Of a stretch of 64,000 bases of DNA, positions 1 through 10,143 are shown one piece after another (within the stretch, counting starts at the first letter, position 1; every line of letters starts with the position of its first letter). The notes beneath the pieces were generated by a model that saw only the letters and a program-made list of their open reading frames with translations, made no database searches and was not told where the DNA came from. The stretch is from Verticillium longisporum (lineage: Eukaryota; Ascomycota; Sordariomycetes; Glomerellales; Plectosphaerellaceae): positions 682,001 through 746,000 of the forward strand of contig JAETXT010000007.1 of NCBI GenBank assembly GCA_019188255.1, given 5' to 3'. A program made the translations under genes and the position numbers.

Positions 1-1060
1 TCATCAGACTCGTCCTGCTTCGTCACGCGCATGTTCCAGGAAGGCACCTGAAAATTGGCAAAGCAAACTCTGCGGAGGTATGCAAAGGTGGGCTGGGCGT
101 GTATCTCTTTTATCTTGTCTACACCATCGACGAAGCCACGGCCCATCATGCGAGCGTTCCAGCAGAAGCCTTTGAGATGCGTGACATATCTCTTGTCTCC
201 CGCATCTACGTTGGCATCCGGGGCGACATCGAGAGCCTCGAAGAGTTCTTTTGGGTACTGCCAGCGGATGTTCTCGCTACGCCTGCGAAATGGTGGGTCG
301 TCAGACGAGTGGACAATCATGACCTCTTCGAGGTTGGTCAAGTTTTGCATCAAAGAAAACGGCGATACTGGGGTATGAGCTTGGATGGTGACAAAAGCCG
401 TGTCGATACGCAGGGCGCGGATCTTGGCACGGTAGTTGTAGTAAGTGCGCGAGGGGGTCTCTCCAGCAGAGCAACGAGGCTTCTCGCCTTGTGGTCATTG
501 GTCAAGGGCGGGCAACGATAGAGGACATCCAGGGCAGGCTCGGCAAGCAGACTGCAGCTACGCGCGGTGCGGAGGAGCCAGTTGATGTCAATGCCATCAG
601 GGGAGTCGGACGCGGCAGCATAGCTCATGACGGCAACCCAATTATAGTACGTCAAGAGGGGACTGTCCCATGCTGGACCGGTGGATGCTTTCGACTTCGT
701 TTTGGACACCAGTGGCTTCTGTTGCTTGAGGTGCTCGTTGCGGGCACCATGACCGATGAGCGAGGAGCGGCGTTGCCAGCTAGTTTCTGGGGTGTCGTGG
801 GTTGTGGCCGCAGCTGTCACGGCCCTCACGGGGTCTTCTTGAGGCCTTAGTACTTCGTCGCCAGCTTGGGGCGTGCTGAACGTCTGTGCTTCCCCTGCGC
901 CATCTCGATCGCCTCGTAGGAGATGTTGCGTCGTAAGCTTGCTGCGAGTCGCACGCGAGGCCTCTGTGGGCGGTGTCGAGTGGCGTAACCGGCGGGAGGG
1001 GTTGCGGCGCGGTGATGGGGAGCCTTGAGCGACCTTGGGGGTTTGCTTGTGGAGGCCCAT
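1..1060 (-). CDS. F-box-like protein, 3' part beyond the window, one frameshift
   Basis: The reading frame enters at the methionine at 1060-1058 and runs off the left edge. A basic, Ser/Pro-rich N-terminus (about 130 residues) is followed by a conserved block: ...SYAAASDSPDGIDINWLLRT, then ARSCSLLAEPALDVLYRCPP. This has the look of fungal F-box/leucine-rich proteins, where such a block binds Skp1 and the C-terminal part selects substrates for SCF ubiquitin ligases; the family is inferred and no full F-box consensus was verified. The G-run at 453-457 (C-run in the gene) appears one base short. Before it the frame is the conserved one, and after it the sensible protein (continuing S-R-T-Y-Y-N-Y-R-A-K) lies in the next frame to position 1. 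No ATG exists between this frame's upstream TAG near 1210 and 1060, so 1060 is the simplest start, but a spliced upstream exon is possible. Confidence 0.55.
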
Positions 1061-1998
1061 CACTTGCTGTGAGGCTTGGGGGTTTCGATGAGGGATCGAG
1101 GTGTAACAGCCAGTACGCCGCCGGTGGATATGCAGGCACCGATCCGGCGTGCGCCGTACGGGGGAGGCGGGTGCCAAGCTGGTGGGGTTGAAGCTTTGCT
1201 GCGTGCCGGGAAGCTAATGCGACTCCGGTTCTAGGCCCCTGGTCCTCGGGCACGGTAGCCGCTCGCAAAGACTGACTGACCACCAACCAACCCAGGCGGG
1301 CGGAGAACGAGGGACGAGCTGGCCTGTGACGTCTTGACAACGGAGGATATCTAGGTCCTGTAGGACAGGAGACGCAAGGGTGAATGAAGTTGGTTGTGGC
1401 GAGCAGCGAGTGAGGGTCAGGAAGATAAAGTCACAGTGTATTCAGGTATGGTGTGAGCTGCGTTGTTCGGTGGTGACGTCTATGACTGCGTTGCAGTATG
1501 ATGCGTTGCAGTATGATGCGTTGCAGTATGATGCGTTGCAGTATGATGCATTGCAGGCTCCCATCAACAAGAGAGGGAGAGCAAGCTATCGAGGCGAAGG
1601 CGTGGGTGGACGGTGGAAACCCAGAGAAACATAAACATGCGAAGAAAGATCACCAAGATGAACGTCGCTCATGGCGGCTTCCAGGTTGTGTTTGGAAGGG
1701 AGCAGCAGCAGCGGCGGCAGTGACAGCAGCAGCAGTAACAGCAGCAGCAGCAGCAGCAGCACCTGCCGAGCGTGAGCAGGTCGGCCGCCACTGCTGTCCG
1801 AATGTCCATGTCGGAAGGAGCTTATCGCTTATCGGGGAGCATTTCCTAACAAATGGACGGGAAAGGAAGGAAGGCCCTGCACCTGCACCTGCACCATCTC
1901 ATCAGTCATCACACCCCACCCCAATTCTCCTTCCCCCAAGCCACTCGAGCCTGCCTCTGCCTGCCTTGCCTGAGGTGCCCTTGAGGAGGAAGTCGTTA
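1061..1998. other. Gene-free spacer with short tandem repeats
   Basis: No conserved protein is visible on either strand. The stretch holds a 15-bp minisatellite (1488-1556), a CAG-rich tract at about 1700-1762, and a C-rich pyrimidine stretch leading to the transposon edge. Open frames here are products of these low-complexity tracts. Confidence 0.6.
1488..1556 (+). repeat. 15-bp minisatellite, about 4.6 copies
   Basis: Unit GCGTTGCAGTATGAT repeats at 1488, 1503, 1518 and 1533, with a final partial copy carrying one change (GCATTGCAG). It lies in gene-free DNA. Confidence 0.9.
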
Positions 1999-2040
1999 AG
2001 TCCCACACCCCCAACTCCGCGCCCCCCCAACTCCGCGCAC
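1999..2040 (+). repeat. Left terminal inverted repeat (42 bp)
   Basis: It begins AGTCCCACAC directly after the TA at 1997-1998. It contains an internal near-duplication of CCCAACTCCGCGC. It still has several CpA sites, so it escaped the RIP that saturated the interior. Confidence 0.93.
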
Positions 2041-2121
2041 CAATTCTACCTACTTTCAACACCCGAAAATCGCCCCCTAATAGCATATATATCGCGATAT
2101 CTTACTTACCCCTCGTCTAAT

Positions 2122-3750
2122 AATTACGCTAACTATATTATTAGATTTAGAATAAAGAGCTATACTAAAGAAGACGTTTTAAATACGCTTTAGGCTATTA
2201 ATAATAGCTACTCGACGTATAAGGCCTCGCGTAATTAGAACGTTCCTATTATAATACTTCGAGGGAGACTTAAAGGCGTAATAACGATTTATAAAGTAAA
2301 GGCTCCCTATTAAAGGCTTAATTAGGTTTAGGAATAATACTTAGCCTATTAGATCGTTAAATAAGGCGCCCTAGGGTTCGCCCTTTTATACTCTTAAATC
2401 CTCGATTTCGTATACTAGATCCTCCTCGCTTAAGGGGACGATATTCCCCTTAAGAGGTATTAGATAGAAGGCTTTAAATAGCGAAATCCCTCTATTATAA
2501 CCTTCCTAAGTAAATAAATAGAAGTTAATTATATTAAGGGTATTATTATTTAACGTCTTAAGGATTTCTTCCTTCTATTTAACGCCCTTAATATTAAGGC
2601 TATTCCTCTATATTTATAATTTAATATAGATAAGATAAGTATTATAGAAAGTATAGGAATTAATAGCTTAATTCTAGGCTAAATAGGGTATCGGAAATAC
2701 TATATATAGATAGCCGATTTACGCTCTTAGACTACTATTATTAAGTATATATCTACTATAGGCGAGGCCCTCCTTCCCTTTATTATTTTTAAGGGGAAAA
2801 CGCTCTAATAGTAATAGTTCCCTAAAGCCTTCGATAATTTTAATAATTAGAAGTTCGCTATAATAATTAATAGATAAACGAATAACGTAATAGGCCTTAA
2901 ATAGCTTACGAAGATCTTTATCCCTTAGACGTAGGCTAAGGCCCTTAAGCTTAAGTCTCCTCGTTTCTTTATAATAGATAGCTATAGGAGTTACGTATTT
3001 AACGATTTCTTATAGGAATACTTCTAAGAGAATATCCTCCTTATCTTCTTACCCCTATATTCGAGCTATATTATATAGCCTCTTAACTTCTCTATATTTA
3101 GCCCCTTTAAGATAATATATAGGAAGTATCTTAAGAGTATAGTTTACCTCCTCGATATATCGCTTATTAGTAAATAGAACTTCCTTCTTTATTATTAGAA
3201 GGCTAAGCGTAACGCTATTATATATAGTAATATTATAAATAAATAGTATAGAATTAGCCTATAACTAGTAAGTTTACTTTAGCTTCTCTTAAGCTCTTAG
3301 ATAATAGATAAGGGCTATCCTATACGCTTAGAGACCCCTTAAAAATAATAGAAATATATAGATTTTATTTTATAAATATTATAAAGGGCGAAGGATCTAC
3401 GGTTAAGCTATTCTATACTATCTCGGATCTATATAATATTAAAGGCTTTAGTATAAGCTATATAGCGCTTATTTATAAAAGTAGGGAAATCTCTAGATAT
3501 TAAGGATATATAAATAATAAAAGTAGGCCTCTAAATAATTTAATTAAGCGCTTAATTAGAGGTATATAAGCCCTATAGGAAGACGAGGGTAGCCTAGGAG
3601 CTTAACTTAAGGTTTATTAATATCTAGGCTATTAAGGCCGCTTAATTAAAGGTATAGGCCCTCTATATACTATTAGTAACGCCTATTAAGTATTAGGAAG
3701 CTAAGTTTAAGTTTTAGTGCTCGGAATTTCTATTAGAATAAGCCCTATTA
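2122..3750 (+). pseudogene. Transposase remnant, pogo/Fot1 (HTH + DDE) family
   Basis: One plus-strand frame carries all recognisable blocks without any indel, interrupted only by stops of the kind RIP creates (TAA/TAG from CAA, CAG or TGG). In order these are: an N-terminal psq/CENP-B-like helix-turn-helix block (TKEDVLNTL..., then TYKASRN, then LRGRLKG, about 2158-2290); a segment with EGFKxRNPSI and ALNIKAIP (about 2464-2610); a DDE-core start with FNIDK and GINSLILG (2620-2685); then GEALLPFIIFKGKTL, uninterrupted at 2761-2805, followed by four stops where the family has QQQW; and GLKxLTKIFIP near 2900. These blocks are diagnostic of fungal Fot1-like DDE transposases, which cut and paste the element at TA sites. 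Both ends of the frame are approximate. Confidence 0.85.
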
Positions 3751-3805
3751 AGTAAGTAATTAATATTATCTGCTATTCTATACTATTATTCGTTCGTCGA
3801 TTTTA

Positions 3806-3847
3806 GTGCGCGGAGTTAGGGGGGCGCGGAGTTGGGGGTGTGGGACT
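3806..3847 (-). repeat. Right terminal inverted repeat (42 bp)
   Basis: The reverse complement matches the left repeat over 42 bp with one difference, a C-to-T change in a CpA context. It ends GGGACT next to the TA at 3848-3849. Confidence 0.93.
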
Positions 3848-3849
3848 TA

Positions 3850-4761
3850 CTGGCTGCCCGGTGCGAGGAAGGTACTCCGAGACGCGTCTCTCGCGCCCAC
3901 CCATCCACTCTATCCATCCACGTCGTCGGGCTCACTCCCTCGCGGCTGCTACGCTCTCGCAATCCCCGTCATCCCCGGCCCTGCCCTCTCGCCGGCCCTT
4001 TCCTTCTCCAGTGGCCATTGCCAGTGGCCATTGAGGCCATTCCTCCATCGCTGGAACTCCCTCGACCACTTTTTTTTCCTTCTGTTCACCAAGTTGAAGC
4101 GGGAAACGGAACCGCCAACCTTGTTGTCTGCAGGTTGGCATGTGGCGCGTCGACCCCGTGTCACTGCAATCTTCAATCCTTTGTTGAAGGTCCAAGGTCC
4201 ACGGTCCAAGGTCCACGGTCCACGGTTCACGGCACGGCCCCCCTTTCTTCTACGTGCGTTCTCGACGAGACGCATTCGCCATTCACCTCTGCTCCACCTC
4301 ACTCTCGCATCGCGACGCACTGGACTTCGACATTGTCCAAGAGCCACGTCTTGGCCTCCCTCTTCCTACGTCGTTCCTTTCCCGCATGGGCACCATCCAC
4401 TCTCACTCTCATTCTTTGCCGTACCTTGCCTGAACCGTCATCAGTCACTACGCACCCTCATCACCCTCATCACCCTCATCACCCTCATCACCCTCATCAC
4501 CCTCATCACCCTCACCCTCACCCTCACCATCTCATCTCACTCGATTCGACTCTCTCCCTCGTGCCCACTCCCGAGAGGCCATGGTGTCACAGCCCGCACA
4601 CGCCCCTCGATATCCAGTCCGTACCACTCATTCGAAACTGCTCTGCCTCGGCCCCTAGTTCCGGTTCGGTCGCCCTCCACGCCTGACCCTCTCGCGCCGG
4701 ACCCAATTGCTGACCTCACTCGTCAAGTGTTCCATGCCGCTGCCGCCGTCTTCCTCCAGCG
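3850..4761 (+). other. Upstream region/5' leader of the Suz12 gene
   Basis: About 0.9 kb of C/T-rich DNA lies between the transposon and the Suz12 start. It contains near-duplicated 10-14 bp words (GGTCCACGGTCCA type, 4185-4235) and a CATCACCCT repeat (4453-4528). No conserved protein is visible. Confidence 0.6.
4453..4528 (+). repeat. 9-bp tandem repeat (CACCCTCAT)n
   Basis: About seven copies of CACCCTCAT followed by shorter CACCCT units in the Suz12 leader. Confidence 0.9.
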
Positions 4762-7119
4762 ATGCCGGTTGCCGTTGGCTGCAAGCGCGAACTGCCATTT
4801 CTCCAGAGGAACCTGGCTCGTGGCCTCAAAACGTCACGGGACATGGGAAACGTTGCCTCTGTCGCCCGCAACCTCGCTGGAGACTCGTGCCATGAGCCCC
4901 TCGGTCCTGGCGGCCGCGAGCTGCGTCCCCACAAACGTCGCCGCGTCGACTCACCCGCCGATGAGGCCATGCTGATCGCCAACGCCAAAGCCAACGCAAA
5001 GTCGAACGCCATGGTCCCCTTGCTCGAGGATCAGCTGTTCGTCGCCACCGACGTCGGGCCCGTCCAGCGCACCCTGCGCGTCGACGTTTTGAGAATTGTC
5101 CACATAGACCTCCCCAGAGCCCGCGTCGACAGTGGCCTGGCCGCCCCCTCCGGCGGGCCTCGCGTCAACTCCGAGTCGAGAGCTCGCTGCATAATCATGC
5201 TCACCCATGCTACCACGACATGCGACATTATGCTCCACTGCCAGAGCCAGATGTGCACAGTCAGATCTTCCAGATCAGCCGCCGACCCCTTCCCGACTAT
5301 TCGCATCCACCTCAACCGCGCCTTCTTCATACCTGAAGACAGCATCTTTGTGAACCGCCCAGATAACCACCTGTTCGACCTCGCCGATGCCTACAAAGTC
5401 TCCATCGAACTAGAGGCCGCTGGCCCCGGCGAGTGGCCGCCCCTGGGCCTCGTCCCCAGCGCCGCCGATGCAACAACGCCTGCCCCTCGCCCTGGCACCA
5501 ACTATCGGAACTGGGTATTGGCAGGAGAGTTGTCCGACTTGTTCAGCAAAAAGCGGTCCATGGTGGATTTGAAGCTGAGAAAGTCGCCCGTCAGACTAAC
5601 GCCGACCGACTATCTCATCGACATCGATGCCGGCTGGTCTACCGGGTTTGATGCAGGTGGCATGAAGCCTCTGGAGAAGGCCGTCGAGTCCTCCATCCGA
5701 GCCGAAGGCACCCCGCGGGCTCTGACGAGGCCACGCGGCGTTGACGACGACGTCGCAATGCAGAGACCTGGCTCGGTCAACGGCGTCCACAATATTGAAA
5801 TCCCGGATGACGATGACGATGAGCCTGATGGCGAAGGCACACCAAATCGGTCTCTTCGGACCCGGGGCAACAAGCAAAACTACAACCTGAAAGACTTGAG
5901 TGACAAAGCCCTTGGAAGGAATAAAAAGCGACGCAAGAGGAAAAGTTTGCCGACGGTCGGAGATGAAACAGGAAAAGTCTGCTACGACCTGCCCGCAGAA
6001 CAGGTCAACTTGGAAGACTTCCAATGCATAACGTGCGGCCAGTCACACATGACGCTTGCCGACCTACAGGCGCATCTAGAGCACCGGCACCCCGAATATG
6101 ACTACGTCTGCGACCCGCATGCCAAAAGCATCCATTTCCAGGTCGTGCATCGCATAGAGGCCTTTTCTTTTGACGAAGATGGCACCTACGAGCTCAAAAA
6201 GACTGTCAAGGGCTTCCAGTTTGGTCAAAACAGCAATAGTGACGAATCTTGGCTCAAGTCAACGTTTGGGCTTCCAAAAAGTAGTGCGCTTGCTGAAACG
6301 CACGTGAAGAACTCTCCAGCCAACGGACCATCTTCCGAAGTGGTCAAGGTTAGTATCTACATGAATGGAGGATGGCGAACACGTACATGGCGCTGACTTG
6401 TTTACAGAGGAAGGGCAAAGTCATCACGGTGCCATACACCAAACAGCAGCTTTTCGACCCCGTCAGCCGGATGCCGCTGGAGCCGGGCAAGCCGTTTATC
6501 AGGCACAAACCCGACGACAGATGGCTCACGCAGTGGCACCGAGATGCCATTGAAGACTTTTCGGACATTCCATTCCACGAAAGGGAGTTTATGACCACAT
6601 GGGACGAGTTCATGCTCACCCAGCGCATCTCCTCGGACGTGTACCTACCGAGCTCATGGCTGGCTTTCCTCCGACACAAGGCCGAGTGGCTAGTTTGCTC
6701 CGAGTCTCGCATGATTGAGTTCGGCAAACATATATCCTACCTTATCGCGCGGGATGCCCTGAATGACCAGACAATCAAGCAGGGCTTCCAGATTATCAGT
6801 GCAGCGAAGCTCGCGCTGCAGAACTCGGGGGCCAGAATGCAACAACACGCATCGCCTGTAGAGTCTCCACCGCGCAAAAGCGCGGCCAACTGCCAGACAT
6901 GTGCGAGACAGATACTGGGGCCTAGGCTGCTTCTGTGTGCGAATCCCGTACGTCCATGCCCATGCCGCCCTTGAAGACGGCGCTGACTGTTTCTCCCAGA
7001 ATTGCAAAAAACCAGCGTTTCATCGTGATTGCGTCAAGCGCGACGCGCGCATGGACGTCGAGGATCCAGCCTGGCTCTGCAACGTCTGTATCGATATACC
7101 AGCAGAGCAGCAGATTTAG
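4762..7119 (+). CDS. SUZ12: Polycomb repressive complex 2 subunit Suz12 (VEFS box) with C-terminal PHD finger
   Basis: Three exons: 4762-6348, 6408-6947, 7000-7119; introns of 59 and 52 nt, both GT-AG and both keeping frame. About 748 residues. Suz12 is the scaffold of PRC2, which methylates histone H3K27 in the nucleus and silences facultative heterochromatin. Visible: a basic KRRR patch near residue 55; one C2H2 finger at about 422-444 (C-I-T-C, then H-x5-H), as is usual before the VEFS box; the VEFS box in exon 2, about 540-660 (FHEREFMTTWDEFM, LRHKAEWLVCSES); and a last region fitting C-x2-C-x11-C-x4-C-x5-H-x2-C-x15-C-x2-C with Trp two residues before the seventh Cys, a canonical PHD pattern. 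The second intron falls inside this finger. The start is uncertain: ATG at 4843 (residue 28) has a better context. The RIPed transposon lies 0.9 kb upstream. Confidence 0.9.
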
Positions 7120-7612
7120 GTCATCCAGCGCCGCAAGGTATCGAGCAGAAAGCGAGTGGCGTCGAAGAAGGCTAGGGAGGCAAAGGGATGACGGGAATGG
7201 ATCTCAGGAGCAATGCCAAGCATGGCCGGTTTTGATTTTCGCATGCATGGCCGGCGTTTCCCAGGTTCCTTCTATTCGCTCTGCTAGTAAAAAGGGGGGG
7301 GGGGGTTATAGATGTTGTCGACTTGTAAGAGAAGCATGAATCCGGCATGACTCAAGTGGTCTGTGATGAAGGTGAAATGACCATTAGGAAGCCTTGCACA
7401 TCATAAGGTGCGCAAAATGAGGTCTGACAAACTCTCTTCGGAAGCCGAAGCCGGTATATATCTCATGTCAAGACTGAAGACTGGAGCGCCATTGTCTCCC
7501 CGAAAACGCCTGCCGTCAGCCCGCCGAGTCTACTTTCCCAACCGCAAATAAACTGTACAATACATTCTCTTCCCGCTCCCCCTCATTAAAACACCTTGCA
7601 TGGCGTCTCCCC
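7120..7612. other. Convergent 3' spacer between Suz12 and SF3b2 genes
   Basis: About 490 bp without a coding signal. It has a ten-base G-run near 7294-7303. It should contain both 3' untranslated regions. Confidence 0.7.
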
Positions 7613-9538
7613 TTAGAACCTGTACTTGCTCTCCTTCTTCTTGTCGGTGCGCTTCTCGTCGACCTTTTGCCTCTTCCTCGACTCCTGGGCGATCATCTCG
7701 GACAAGTCCTCCTCGTAGGCCCACTTGGCGCCGATGCCGTCCTCCTTCTTGCCCTCTTCGAAGCGGCGCCGCAGCTCGTCCTTGGAGATGCCGTCGTGGC
7801 TCTGCAGGCTGTCGGGGTCGAGGGCGACGTCAATGTCGCCGGGCTTCTTGCGCTTGCGGCCGCTGTCGTCGTCCTGGCCGAGCACGGGCACGCCGCCGTG
7901 CTGCTGCTGCAGGTCGTAGACGCGGTCGCTGCCGAAGAAGCCCTCCGTGCGCTGCTGCCGCTCGGGGATGACCTGGTAGGCGGCGCGTGGGTGCGTGCTC
8001 TCCTCCGTGTCGAAGCCGCGGCGCGCCTTGCGGAGGTCCATCTCGCCGGCGACGGACGTCTCGATGCCCGGGCCGGCGTAGTCGGTCGGCACGCTCGAGG
8101 CGAGGCCCGCGGGCGTCTCGAGACCGGCCGCGGCCGTGTCGTCACCGGCCTCGTCGGCCTCGTCGTCCTCGTCCGACTCGTCTTCCGACTCGTCCTCCTC
8201 TTCTGACTCTTCGTCCCGCGGCTGGAGCTCGCCCCAGAGCGTCTTCTCGACGGGCTCGCCGGCGGCCTGGGGCAGGGCGGCCTGCTGCGCTTGCTGCTGC
8301 TGCTGCTGCTGCTGCTGCTGGCCGCCTGGGCCGCCGGGCCCGCCGGGCTGACCGGCGAGGCCGAAAATGTCGCCGCCGTACAGGGGCCGGTTGAACTCGT
8401 CGACGGGGGGCTTGCCCCAGCCGCCGGGGTGGAAGCCCCAGGAGCCGCCGGGCGGGGGCGGGGCGTGGGGGCCGGGGATCTTGAGGGTGGGATAGGAGGG
8501 CGGGGGCCCGAAGCGCTGCTGGTTGATGAGCCAGGGCGGGGGCGCGCCGGGGATGCCGAGGGCGTCCTTGGAGGCGTCGCTCAGGTCGCCGGGGCGGAAG
8601 TGCTGAAAGTCGACCTCGGTCTCCTTGCCCTCGTAGTAGACCTCGCCGAAGCGGGTGAGCTCGGGCTTGGTCTGGAAGCGGAAAAAGGCGTCGTAGAGGC
8701 GCTGGTAGTCAATGTCGAGCTTGCCCATCTTGGGGGCGACGCGCTCGCGCTGCTTCTGCTTGAGGCTCTGCTGCTCCTGCTTCTCGAGCACGGCGTCGCG
8801 CATCCCGGTGATGCCCGCCTCGGCGATGAGCTAGGGAAGGCGGAAGGGGGCCTTTTCGATGCCGCACTTGGTCGTCAGGTACTCGCGCTTGAGGGACCAG
8901 TGGGTCGGCACGGGCACGACGTTGCGCTGGGCCTTGATCTGGACGAGCAGGCGCGGGTCGGACGACGAGACGTCCTGCCACTCGACGATTTCGGGAATCT
9001 TGACGAGGGCCTTGAGCTCGGCCACGGACAGCTTGTTGAGCTGCTTGCGCTTCTTCTTGGACAGCTTCGGCTGGCCCGTCTCCTCGTCCTCGCTGGGGAT
9101 GTCGTCGTCCTGGTCGAAGAAGACGGCCTCCTCTTTTGGCGCCTCCTCGTCCTCTGCGACGCGGCCGAATCTCTTCATGATGTCTTCGAATTCCGCAAAG
9201 GCGGGATCACTCGTCTCGACAACGACGTCGATATCGAAGCCGTCGGGTCCGTCCATGTCGCTCGCGCTGGGGCCATCCTTCACAGCGAGGTCGGCGGCCG
9301 AGGTCTCTGCTTCGGGGGCATCCTGTGGCTTCTCGTCGGCCGAGTCGGCGGGTGTCGTTGTGGTGGTCTGTGGGCGAGGGGGAAGAGGCAGGCGGCGTCA
9401 GCTTGGAGCTCAGATTCGAGGGCAGGTTCTGTTCTGGGGTTGGTGCCGCAGCAGCGCACTCACCTCTGCTTGTGCCTTCTTCTGCTCCTTCTTCTTGGCG
9501 CGGCGCATCTGGTTCTTGGTCATCTTTGGTGCCGCCAT
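7613..9538 (-). CDS. Splicing factor 3b subunit 2 (SF3B145/Cus1), with an in-frame TAG
   Basis: Exon 1 is 9464-9538 (MAAPKMTKNQMRRAKKKEQK...), intron 9368-9463 (96 nt, GTGAGT/CAG), exon 2 is 7613-9367, ending in TAA. SF3b2 is part of the U2 snRNP and helps hold the branch site in the spliceosome. Visible: a KKKRKQLNKLSVAELK basic region, the conserved core (EWQDVSSSDPRLLVQIKAQR; PTHWSLKREYL), the segment MGKLDIDYQRLYDAFFRFQT, the PSP proline-rich domain (PPPWLINQQRFGPPPSYP), GGWGKPPVDEFNRPLYGGD, then a run of about ten Gln and a long acidic stretch. Odd: TAG at 8833-8831 interrupts the frame between F-R-L-P and L-I-A-E-A-G, where the family has Lys-Phe; the frame is otherwise continuous. Just before it the family's K-R-G reads K-C-G. 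Since the gene is essential in studied fungi, a base error is likelier than true loss. Confidence 0.9.
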
Positions 9539-10143
9539 GTTGAACTGGTGCGGGCCGCGTCGGCGGCGGATGACAGGCGCTGGCGGCGGATGGCAGGCGC
9601 TGGCGTGGCGATGTCTATGGAAGGGTCCGAGGCAGTGGCGTGGTGCCTGGAGAGGTGGATGGGGCAGGAGGGCAATGTAGAGGATGGCTGGATCAGGACA
9701 GGCAGCGAGGTTCGTGGATTCAATGGTCGAGGGGTTGCCGCACGTGACGATGGGGGATGCGGTCGGAGTTGCACCTGGAGAAGGCTGAAGGTTTTCCAGG
9801 TCGCGGCAGAGGCCAAAAGATTCCAGAGGCCACAAGATTCCAGAGGTGCATTGCCTTTGCATTGTCTTTGCACATTGCTTTAGCATTGCCTTGGCGTAGA
9901 ATAGTGCATTAGGTCATCCTTTGGCGCATGAAGAGTGGAGCAGAACCGAGCTTGGTACCACAATGTTTGCGGTACGTTGGCTACCTAGATTGGCACAGAT
10001 GTCGACTCGGGTCTCTGATCACCATGTATCGGCCGAAGACACGTCATGTCAAACGGCTATTGATCGAGGTAGAGGGCCTGTACATTGACCAGACCCAGGG
10101 CCACTGACTTTTTACGTTATTCTTCAGGTACAGACGGAGGTTG
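9539..10143. other. Upstream region of the SF3b2 gene
   Basis: About 600 bp between the SF3b2 start and the 13-bp array. No protein is recognised. It has repeated short words (GGCGCTGGCGGCGGATGGCAG near 9575-9600, and CATTGCCTTTGCATTG near 9847-9895). Confidence 0.6.

Larger units (their letters stand above)
1999..3847 (+). mobile_element. Fot1/pogo-type DNA transposon, RIP-inactivated
   Basis: The element is 1849 bp long. It is bounded by 42-bp terminal inverted repeats starting AGTCCCACACCCCC and flanked by TA on both sides (1997-1998 and 3848-3849), the target duplication expected of the Tc1/mariner-pogo superfamily. Known fungal Fot1-like elements have the same size (about 1.9 kb), similar repeat length (about 44 bp) and the AGT edge. 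The interior is AT-rich and contains no CpA or TpG dinucleotide between 2086 and 3717 as read line by line, the signature of complete RIP on both strands. The remnant transposase frame runs on the plus strand. The element cannot encode a protein now; the intact TIRs might still be used in trans. Confidence 0.93.

Noticed and set aside
3806..4975. 389-codon plus-strand frame across the transposon edge
   Set aside because: Low-complexity Ser/Pro/Thr product that overlaps the right TIR and the true Suz12 start in another frame.
8826..8870. Intron removing the SF3b2 TAG (CTTCCCTAG looks like an acceptor)
   Set aside because: The only nearby GT donor gives a 37-nt intron that breaks the frame and deletes conserved residues.
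8291..9883. 530-codon plus-strand frame
   Set aside because: Antisense to SF3b2; its Leu/Ala/Gly-rich product starts in the complement of the poly-Gln run.
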